Source: JAEZFI01 sp044508215 (GTDB taxonomy: Bacteria; Actinomycetota; Acidimicrobiia; Acidimicrobiales; Microtrichaceae). Taken from it: DNA of 14,335 nucleotides. Location: the NCBI GenBank assembly GCA_044508215.1, contig JBIQID010000081.1, positions 1-14,335 on the forward strand, read 5' to 3'. The notes under the pieces are model-generated. The model did no database searches, was not told the origin of the DNA, and saw only the letters and a list, made by a program, of their open reading frames with translations. Position numbers and translations under genes: made by a program. Below are positions 8,827 to 14,335 of the stretch, piece by piece. Positions within the stretch are counted from its first letter, which is position 1. Each line of letters opens with the position of its first letter.

Positions 8827-8850
8827 TCAGAGGAAGATCGACTGCAGCAT
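8827..8850 (-). CDS. Seven-residue leader peptide MLQSIFL upstream of the ABC-F gene
   Basis: ATG at 8850-8848 opens a seven-codon frame that ends at TGA 8829-8827 and encodes MLQSIFL. Its ATG lies seven bases after a TACGCT -10 box, so the transcript would probably begin at or next to the ATG (leaderless). It is placed 130 bases upstream of the ABC-F start with stable stems between. Short leader ORFs of this kind upstream of erm and ABC-F resistance genes let a drug-stalled ribosome open the downstream ribosome site. The role here is inferred from position and architecture; a seven-codon frame could also arise by chance. Confidence 0.55.
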   Translation of the reverse strand: MLQSIFL

Positions 8851-8857
8851 GCGGACC

Positions 8858-8863
8858 AGCGTA
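8858..8863 (-). promoter_or_regulatory. Probable -10 element (TACGCT) of the ABC-F leader transcript
   Basis: On the minus strand the hexamer TACGCT fits the TANNNT form of actinobacterial -10 boxes. It is followed by seven bases and then the ATG of the leader ORF, the spacing expected for leaderless transcripts. No convincing -35 element is seen at 8881-8887, so an activator may be needed. The stop codon of the upstream permease gene is at 8903-8901, so this promoter would sit in the gap and let the ABC-F gene be expressed apart from the exporter genes. Confidence 0.5.
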
Positions 8864-8900
8864 ACGGGGTGGGTTCCGTGCGCTGGCGGAGTTTCGCCGG

Positions 8901-10106
8901 TCAGCTGCGGAGCATCCGGAAGGCGTCGCGCCAACCGATGCGTGAGCCACGGCGGAGCAGCACCTGTTCGTAGATCGGCCCGGCGAGCCGCCACGCGCCC
9001 CACGTGGCCGCCAGCATCCCGACGACCGCGACGGCCACCTCGAGGATCGACGCGGCGCCGAGCGCCATCCGGATCGGCATCAGGAACGGTGCGATGGGTG
9101 GCAGGAGCGACAGCACGATGCTGGCCGTCGACTCCGGCATGTAGCCGAACACGAAGACCAACAGGTACGCCCCGACGAGCGCGTAGCCGATCGGCGCGGC
9201 AGCGGCCTGGGCGTCCTCCTGGCGGCTCACCAGCGAGCCGGCGAGGGCGAACAGCGTGGAGTAGAGGGCGAACCCGCCGAGGAACCAGACCAACATCATC
9301 GGCAGGGCCGACCAGATCTCTCCCGGCACGTCGATCCCCGAGATCGCGAGCGCCGCCAGTGCGGAAGCCACGGCCGCCGCGAACTGTGCGAGCGCCGTGG
9401 TGCCGATGCCGATCACCTTGCCTGCGAGGAGCTGCCCCGACGACGCCCGCACCAAGAGGATCTCGACGACGGCGGACGACTTCTCCTCGACGACGCCCGT
9501 GAGGACATAGGTGCCGAACGTCTGGAGCGAGATGAACAGGAGGACCGCCGCGACCGTGCCGGTGAGCACGCCGAGCCCGGACAGCTCGTCGTCGCCGTCG
9601 AGCGTCACCGCTTCGTACGGCGGCGCGGCGAGCACCTCTTCGATCTGGGTGGTGTCGAGCCCGGCGTCGGCGAGCCGCTGCTCGGCGTCGAGCTGCGACC
9701 AGGCACGCTGCACGATGGCGAGCACCTCGTCGTCGACGTCCTCGGCGAACAGCACCTGGCCCTCGTCGGGGACCACGACGACGTCGACGTCGCCCTCCTC
9801 GACCGCCGATCGAGCGGTCGGGAGGTCGTCGTAGAACGTGACGGAGGCGTCGCGGTCCATCGCCTCCGCGACCGCTTCGACCATCGAGGCGACCCGGTCC
9901 GAGTGCGCCGCGGTGACACCCACGTCGATCGCCCCCGCACCGTCGCCCGCGCCGATCAGGCGCACGACGAACCCGCCGCCCACGATCAGGACGACGAGCA
10001 GGAGCGTGCCCACGAGGAACGACTTGGCGCGCATCCGCTCGCGGATCTCGCGGCGGGCGACGAGCCCGATCATCTCGAACCCACCGGGAGTGCGTCCTTC
10101 AGCCAC
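8901..10106 (-). CDS. ABC-2 type export permease (NatB-like), 401 aa
   Basis: The protein has one N-terminal membrane helix (about 30-52) after the conserved cytosolic start VARREIRERMRAKSFLVGT. A large extracytoplasmic domain follows (about 55-215, rich in acidic residues). Then come five to six helices beginning with LGVLTGTVAAVLLFISLQTFGTYV and the VVEEKSSAVVEILL loop typical of NatB/ABC-2 permeases. It should export ions or small molecules with its partner ATPase; the substrate is unknown. GTG at 10106 is chosen since GGGGGAGGTG lies just upstream (about 10111-10120) and the GTG overlaps the ATPase stop by eight bases, indicating translational coupling; an internal ATG at 10073 is the alternative. 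The stop at 8901 is 50 bases from the leader ORF of the ABC-F gene on the same strand. Confidence 0.88.
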   Translation of the reverse strand: MAEGRTPGGFEMIGLVARREIRERMRAKSFLVGTLLLVVLIVGGGFVVRLIGAGDGAGAIDVGVTAAHSDRVASMVEAVAEAMDRDASVTFYDDLPTARSAVEEGDVDVVVVPDEGQVLFAEDVDDEVLAIVQRAWSQLDAEQRLADAGLDTTQIEEVLAAPPYEAVTLDGDDELSGLGVLTGTVAAVLLFISLQTFGTYVLTGVVEEKSSAVVEILLVRASSGQLLAGKVIGIGTTALAQFAAAVASALAALAISGIDVPGEIWSALPMMLVWFLGGFALYSTLFALAGSLVSRQEDAQAAAAPIGYALVGAYLLVFVFGYMPESTASIVLSLLPPIAPFLMPIRMALGAASILEVAVAVVGMLAATWGAWRLAGPIYEQVLLRRGSRIGWRDAFRMLRS

Positions 10107-11022
10107 CGTCCACCTCCCCCGGCTCGTCGACCGAACGACCGACGGCCGTCCGGAACACCTCGGAGAGGTCAGGTGGCCCGAACGAGTAGCTGAGCACCGG
10201 GCCGCTCGCCTTCGCCCGTTCGATGAGGTGGCCGGGATCCGTCGTGGCGGGCACGGGGATGCGGTGGCGCCGACCCTGCGCATCGACGGTGGCGCGTGAC
10301 GTGGCGGGAGGTCCCGTGTCGAAGGTGGTGGGCTCGGCGAACTCGATCTCGACGAACCACGTCGGGCTGGCGCCGCGGATCTCGGCCACGTCGCCACGCA
10401 TCACGACACGCCCGCTGTCGACGATCACGACCGAGCTGCAGACGTCTGCCACCAAGTCGAGCTGGTGGCTGCTCAGGAGGAGGGCGGCACCGCGAGCCAC
10501 CTCCTGGCGGAGCACGTCGCTCAGCATCTCCACGGCGATCGGGTCGAGCCCCGAGAACGGCTCGTCGAGCACGAGCAGGTCGGGCTGGTTGATCAGTGCG
10601 AGAGCGAGCTGGACACGCTGCTGGTTGCCACTCGAGAGGCTCTGCACGGTGTCGCCCGCCCGTTGGGCCAGCCCGAGGCGCTCGAGCCACTGGTCGACGA
10701 CCTCCTCCGCCTTGTCTCGGAGACCGCACAGGAGTGCGTAGTAGACGAGGTGATCGCGGACCTTCATCTTCTGGTACATCCCGCGCTCGGCCGGCATGTA
10801 GCCGAAGCGCTGCCTCGAATCCGCGTCCACGGCCCGGCCGCGCCACGTCACGCTGCCCTCGTCGAGTGCGACCAGGCCCATGATCGCCCGCATCGTGGTG
10901 GTCTTCCCGGCCCCGTTCGGGCCCAGGAACCCGACGATCTGACCCGGTTCCACACCGAAGCTCACGCCGTCGAGCGCGACGACCTCGCCGTAGCGCTTGG
11001 CGAGTGCATCGACGTCCAGCAC
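10099..11022 (-). CDS. ABC transporter ATPase (NatA-like)
   Basis: This is a single ATPase domain of about 220 residues with a C-terminal extension to residue 307. It has Walker A GPNGAGKTTTM (34-44), a Q-loop region GYMPAERGMYQKMKVRDHLVY, signature LSSGNQQRVQL (129-139), Walker B LLVLDEPFSGLD (149-160) and the switch histidine in LLLSSHQLDLV. The YMPAERGMY segment and the tail (DLSEVFRTAVG) are typical of NatA-type ATPases that power NatB-like permeases, and the permease gene overlaps its stop. The start is uncertain. GTG at 11022 gives the usual family N terminus (VLDVDALAKRYGEVVALDGVSF) and has TAGCCT (11031-11036) eight bases upstream, which could be a leaderless -10 box. A GGAGGGAGGG lies about 20 bases upstream, and the frame continues to a GTG at 11100. 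Confidence 0.88.
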   Translation of the reverse strand: MLDVDALAKRYGEVVALDGVSFGVEPGQIVGFLGPNGAGKTTTMRAIMGLVALDEGSVTWRGRAVDADSRQRFGYMPAERGMYQKMKVRDHLVYYALLCGLRDKAEEVVDQWLERLGLAQRAGDTVQSLSSGNQQRVQLALALINQPDLLVLDEPFSGLDPIAVEMLSDVLRQEVARGAALLLSSHQLDLVADVCSSVVIVDSGRVVMRGDVAEIRGASPTWFVEIEFAEPTTFDTGPPATSRATVDAQGRRHRIPVPATTDPGHLIERAKASGPVLSYSFGPPDLSEVFRTAVGRSVDEPGEVDGG

Positions 11023-11157
11023 GACGACCGAGGCTATCGGCGCCCTCCCTCCGCCTCGACGCACTGCGGCAGATCTCTGCACATCAGCTGACGGTTTCAC
11101 GAGCCCGGCGAGGGAGGACCCATGGTCGTGATCGGCGCTTCGTTCGTGACGCGACCC

Positions 11158-11186
11158 TTGCGCGCGGAATTAGGGGTTCCTAACGT
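11158..11186 (+). promoter_or_regulatory. Promoter of the siderophore uptake operon
   Basis: TTGCGC at 11158-11163 and TAACGT at 11181-11186 are separated by exactly 17 bases, close to the housekeeping sigma pattern. The lipoprotein ATG at 11194 follows the -10 after seven bases, so the transcript would begin at the start codon itself or next to it, a leaderless arrangement common in actinobacteria. The region is visibly more AT-rich than its surroundings, as expected for a control region. Confidence 0.65.
11170..11183. promoter_or_regulatory. Probable DtxR/IdeR-type iron-box operator
   Basis: TTAGG at 11170-11174 and CCTAA at 11179-11183 make a perfect palindrome with four bases between. 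The half-sites match those of the DtxR/IdeR iron-box consensus. The N4 spacing equals the distance between half-sites bound by one repressor dimer in that consensus, whereas the full 19-bp box has two overlapping dimer sites. It fills the promoter spacer and overlaps the -10, so a bound repressor would block the polymerase. The downstream genes are siderophore uptake genes, the classic targets of such repressors. The regulator itself is not in the window. Confidence 0.65.
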
Positions 11187-11193
11187 GCGTTCC

Positions 11194-12189
11194 ATGCTCC
11201 CCCGATCGCGTACGACCCTCCGCTACCTCGGCCTGTTGCTGCTGCCGCTCGCCCTCCTCGTCGCGGGCTGCGGCGACGACGGCGGTGACGACAGCGGATC
11301 GCCCGAGTCGAACGGCAGCCCGACTGCGGGCGGGGACGCGCTGGAGGTCGAGCACCGGTTCGGCACGACGACGATCGACGAGACGCCGAAGCGGGTCATC
11401 GCCGGCGACTCCCAGTGGGTGGACGTGCTCTTGGCGCTCGACATCCCCACGGTGGGCCACACCACCGACGCCTACGTCGGAAAGACCTTCCCGTGGCAGG
11501 ACGGCCTGGCCGAGGACTCGGTGAACTTCGGCGCGCTCAGCAGTTGGCCGATCGACGACGTGATCGACCTCGAGCCGGACCTGATCCTGGGCACGTGGAC
11601 CATCCCGAACGAGGCGACCTACGAGTCGCTCGAGGCCATCGCCCCCACCATCGGCCCGCTGACCGACCGGGCGGTGGACCGATGGGAGGACATGGCGCGC
11701 CTCGCCGGTCAGATCTTCGACAAGGAGGACGAGGCCCAGGCGCTCATCGACTCGGTCGACGAGCGGATCGACGGAATCGCAGAGCGACTTCCCGGCCTCG
11801 AGGGCAAGACCTTCGTGCTCGCCAACTACGTCGAGGGTGACTCGCTGGTCATCGTCGCCGACCCGGAGGACGGCGCGAACAGCCTCTTCGCCCGCCTCGG
11901 GCTGCAGCTCCCGGACGAGATCGCCGGCAAGGCCGAGGAGGGCGAGGGCCGCATGAACGTGAGCCTCGAACGGGTGGACCTGCTCGACGCCGACCTCGTG
12001 CTGGTGTTCAGCATGACGGGGGACCCGAGCGACCTGCCCGGCTACGACGACCTCCCGGCGGTGAAGGCGGGCCACGCGCTGCAGATGGACTACACGTCCG
12101 TGGTCGGGCTGAACACTCCGTCGCCGCTGTCGCTCCCCTACTCCCTGGACAAGATCGAACCGGTGCTCGAGGACCTGGCCGGTTCGTGA
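11194..12189 (+). CDS. Siderophore-binding lipoprotein (FecB/FepB-like), 331 aa
   Basis: The N terminus is a lipoprotein signal: basic MLPRSRTTLR, a leucine-rich core, and the lipobox LVAGC with the lipidated cysteine at residue 26, followed by a flexible Gly/Asp/Ser linker to about residue 48. The rest is a class III periplasmic-binding fold (PF01497-like). It starts with TTTIDETPKRVIAGD, has the domain pattern DVLLALDIPTVGHT and IDDVIDLEPDLILG, then a long connecting helix around 165-195, and ends with the second lobe. It would capture a ferric siderophore and pass it to the two permeases encoded next. ATG 11194 is chosen because it gives a clean signal peptide and sits just after the promoter. 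ATG 11122 in the same frame has GGGAGGA upstream but adds 24 residues before the signal and would place the promoter inside the gene. The stop overlaps the next start. Confidence 0.9.
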   Translation: MLPRSRTTLRYLGLLLLPLALLVAGCGDDGGDDSGSPESNGSPTAGGDALEVEHRFGTTTIDETPKRVIAGDSQWVDVLLALDIPTVGHTTDAYVGKTFPWQDGLAEDSVNFGALSSWPIDDVIDLEPDLILGTWTIPNEATYESLEAIAPTIGPLTDRAVDRWEDMARLAGQIFDKEDEAQALIDSVDERIDGIAERLPGLEGKTFVLANYVEGDSLVIVADPEDGANSLFARLGLQLPDEIAGKAEEGEGRMNVSLERVDLLDADLVLVFSMTGDPSDLPGYDDLPAVKAGHALQMDYTSVVGLNTPSPLSLPYSLDKIEPVLEDLAGS

Positions 12190-13259
12190 CCTCGATCACC
12201 GCCGCGCCCGTCGACCAGCCGGCACCGCCGACGGTCCGCGAGCGCCGGCGGAACGGGATCCTCGGGTCGGGCTGGCGTCGAGGCCTCGGGCTGCTCGTCG
12301 CGCTCGGGGTGCTGGTCGTCGCGGCCGCCGCATCGCTCGCCTTCGGTGCCCGGTCGGTGCCGCTCTCGGAGATCGTCCCCGCCCTCGTCGATCCCAACGG
12401 GAGCGACGCACACCAGATCGTGCGCGACATGCGCCTCGACCGCACCGTCGTCGGCGTCCTGGTGGGCGCTGCTCTGGGTGCCGCTGGGGCGCTGATGCAG
12501 GGCGTGACCCGCAACCCGCTCGCCGAGCCGGGGATCCTCGGGGTGAGCGGCGGCGCCTCGTTCGCCGTGGTGCTGGCGATCCGCTTCGTCGAGGTCGACG
12601 GACCCGGGACGCTCGTGCCGTTCGCCCTCGTCGGCGCGACGGTGGCGAGCCTCGTCGTCTACGCGGTCGGTTCCTCCGGTCGGGGTGGCGCGACACCGGT
12701 GAAGCTGGCGCTCGCGGGCGCGGCGGTGTCCGCCCTGTCGCTGTCGGGTACGAGCGCCGTCCTGCTCCTCGACACGCGCACCCTCGACGAGTTCCGGTTC
12801 TGGGTGGTCGGCTCGCTCCTCCGCGATCCAGGCGACAGTGCCTACGGCGTGGTGCCCGCCCTGCTCGTGGGGTTGGTCCTCGCGGTGGCGCTGGCCCGCT
12901 CGCTGAACGGACTCGCGTTGGGCGACGATGCCGCCCGTGCGCTCGGCGTCCGCGTGGGCACGACACGGCTGGTGGCGACCGTGGCGGTCGCGTGCCTCAC
13001 CGGCGCCGCCGTCGCAGCGGCCGGACCGATCGCCTTCGTCGGGCTGCTCGTCCCGCACCTCGCCCGGGCCATCTGCGGACCGGACCACCGCTGGCTCCTC
13101 CCGTGGAGCATGGCCCTCGGCCCGATCATCCTCCTCGTGGCCGACGTGGCGGGACGCCTCGTGGTGCGCCCGGAGGAGCTGCAGGTGGGGCTCGTCACCG
13201 CCCTCATCGGCGCACCGGCGCTGATCGCGATCGTCCGCAGGAAGCGGGTGGCGCTGTGA
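12186..13259 (+). CDS. FecCD-family siderophore permease, first subunit (FepD-like), 357 aa
   Basis: The start GTG overlaps the lipoprotein stop as GTGA, so translation is coupled. After a roughly 34-residue cytosolic tail come about nine to ten membrane helices. Key family motifs are present: GAALGAAGALMQGVTRNPLA with the RNPLAEPGILG segment at about 109-119, the ALGDDAARALGVRVG loop that contacts the ATPase, and GPIAFVGLLVPHLAR. These place it in the BtuC/FecCD permease family, which forms the heterodimeric or homodimeric channel for iron-siderophore or cobalamin import. With the second permease it likely forms a heterodimer, as in FepDG. Cobalamin import is a less likely alternative given two permease genes and the iron box. 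Confidence 0.93.
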   Translation: MTSITAAPVDQPAPPTVRERRRNGILGSGWRRGLGLLVALGVLVVAAAASLAFGARSVPLSEIVPALVDPNGSDAHQIVRDMRLDRTVVGVLVGAALGAAGALMQGVTRNPLAEPGILGVSGGASFAVVLAIRFVEVDGPGTLVPFALVGATVASLVVYAVGSSGRGGATPVKLALAGAAVSALSLSGTSAVLLLDTRTLDEFRFWVVGSLLRDPGDSAYGVVPALLVGLVLAVALARSLNGLALGDDAARALGVRVGTTRLVATVAVACLTGAAVAAAGPIAFVGLLVPHLARAICGPDHRWLLPWSMALGPIILLVADVAGRLVVRPEELQVGLVTALIGAPALIAIVRRKRVAL

Positions 13260-14335
13260 CCGTCGCCGTCCCCTCCCCAGCCGGCGAAGCGCCCCGGCTG
13301 CGCAGCTGGGTCGTCCGCGAACGGCGCACCGGGGTGAGCCTCCGCGTGGAACCCCGGACCGTGCTCGTGACCGTGGCGCTGTTCGCCCTGGTCGCGGTCG
13401 CTGCCCTCCAGTCGCTGTCGTGGGGGACGTCCGGCCTCGCGTACGCCGACGTCGTCGACGGCCTCTTCGGGACCTCGACGCGGCGGGTCGAGCTGCTCCT
13501 CGGCACCCGTCTCCCGAGGGTCGCCCTGGCCGTGCTCGCGGGCGTTGCGTTCGGGATGTCGGGCGCGCTCGTCCAACAGCTGGCTCGGAACCCGCTCGCC
13601 AGTCCCGACATCATCGGCGTGAGCCAGGGCGGTGCCGCTGCGGCCGCCTACGTGCTGGTGGTCCGCGGTGCGTCGTCGTCCGCGGCCGTGGTCGTCGCTG
13701 CGGTGGTCGGCTCGACCCTGACGATGGTCGCCGTCTACCTCCTCGCCCGCCGACGTGGGTTGAGCGGCTACCGGTTGGTGCTCGTCGGCATCGGCATGAC
13801 CGCGATGCTGCAGACGGTCACCTCCTGGTGCCTCACCCGCGCCCGGATCTGGGACGCACAGGAAGCGATGTTCTGGCTGACGGGCAGCCTCAGCTCACGG
13901 AACTGGGATCACGTGCGGTGGCTGGGCTGGGCGCTCGTCCCGCTGGTCCCCATCACGCTCGTCCTGGCCCGCAACCTGCGATCGCTCGCGCTCGGCGACG
14001 AGGCCGCCCGCGCGCTCGGCACGCGGGTCGAGACCGCGCGGGGGGCACTGCTCGCCTGCGCCGTGCTCCTCGCCGGAACCGCCACCGCCGTGGCCGGCCC
14101 GATCGCGTTCGTCGCCCTCGCTGCGCCGCACATCGCCCGTCGCCTGGTGCGCACCGGTGGGGCGGCGCTCGTGTCATCCGCCGGGGTCGGCGCCCTCCTC
14201 CTCGTCGTCGCCGACGTGATCGGCCGCGTGGCGTTCGACCGCGAGCTGGCGGTCGGGGTCATCACCGGCGTGCTCGGCGCCCCGTTCCTCCTCGCGCTGC
14301 TCGTGCGAGCCAACCGCCTCGGCACCGGAGGCTGA
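13256..14335 (+). CDS. FecCD-family siderophore permease, second subunit (FepG-like), 359 aa
   Basis: GTG at 13256 overlaps the previous stop as GTGA; the frame is open further upstream, but that part is the shadow of the first permease gene. After a cytosolic tail of about 35 residues there are nine to ten helices with FecCD motifs: GVAFGMSGALVQQLARNPLA with RNPLASPDIIG from residue 111, LALGDEAARALGTRVE facing the ATPase, and GPIAFVALAAPHIARRLV. It pairs with the first permease to form the import channel for the ferric siderophore delivered by the lipoprotein. The stop TGA is the last three bases of the window, so whether the expected ATPase gene (FepC-like) follows cannot be seen. Confidence 0.93.
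   Translation: MTVAVPSPAGEAPRLRSWVVRERRTGVSLRVEPRTVLVTVALFALVAVAALQSLSWGTSGLAYADVVDGLFGTSTRRVELLLGTRLPRVALAVLAGVAFGMSGALVQQLARNPLASPDIIGVSQGGAAAAAYVLVVRGASSSAAVVVAAVVGSTLTMVAVYLLARRRGLSGYRLVLVGIGMTAMLQTVTSWCLTRARIWDAQEAMFWLTGSLSSRNWDHVRWLGWALVPLVPITLVLARNLRSLALGDEAARALGTRVETARGALLACAVLLAGTATAVAGPIAFVALAAPHIARRLVRTGGAALVSSAGVGALLLVVADVIGRVAFDRELAVGVITGVLGAPFLLALLVRANRLGTGG

Noticed and set aside
8881..8896. A -35 element or WhiB7/WblC-type AT-rich element upstream of the ABC-F leader
   Set aside because: CCAGCG at the right spacing does not resemble a -35, and the AAA at 8892-8894 is too short and not well placed to be called, though an activator-dependent promoter stays possible.

Overview
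The window is about 14.3 kb of very GC-rich DNA. Genes are tightly packed, many start with GTG or TTG, stop/start codons overlap as GTGA, and two promoters look leaderless. This suggests a high-GC actinobacterium. The gene set is compatible with an Acidimicrobiia-like lineage, but the sequence alone does not fix the taxon. All complete genes look chromosomal and ordinary in composition. I see no insertion sequence, phage gene, CRISPR array, tRNA or rRNA.

Layout. Positions 1-1097 (+) hold the end of a probable ABC-2 type permease and an SRPBCC/AHSA1-like protein. Positions 1145-3574 (-) hold a probable operon of a KtrB/TrkH potassium channel subunit, its KtrA/TrkA gating subunit and a cytochrome b561-like diheme membrane protein. 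The KtrA gene is interrupted by a 100-N assembly gap, and the b561 protein carries a Gly-Arg repeat insert. Positions 3859-5763 (+) encode a GH15 glucoamylase/trehalase-like enzyme. It converges on a ZIP-family metal transporter at 5783-6535 (-). A second, small SRPBCC protein lies at 6628-7089 (+) and overlaps the tail of an ABC-F ATPase at 7069-8697 (-). Upstream of the ABC-F gene, and on its strand, is an apparent attenuator. It has a -10 box, a leaderless 7-codon leader ORF (MLQSIFL), three hairpins, a repeated 10-mer and an anti-Shine-Dalgarno segment. Positions 8901-11022 (-) hold an ABC exporter pair (NatA-like ATPase, NatB-like permease). Positions 11194-14335 (+) hold a siderophore uptake operon: binding lipoprotein, then two FecCD permeases joined by GTGA overlaps.

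How the genes work together. The lipoprotein and the two permeases would capture and import a ferric siderophore; the ATPase is not in the window and may lie just beyond its end. The operon promoter (TTGCGC-N17-TAACGT) carries a perfect TTAGG-N4-CCTAA palindrome overlapping the -10, the arrangement expected for a DtxR/IdeR-type iron repressor. KtrB and KtrA form a potassium uptake system. The ABC-F protein resembles ribosome-protection factors of actinobacteria, and the leader in front of it suggests induction by ribosome-targeting antibiotics.

The most interesting signals are the ABC-F leader/attenuator and the iron-box leaderless promoter. I found no clearly unprecedented multi-gene system.
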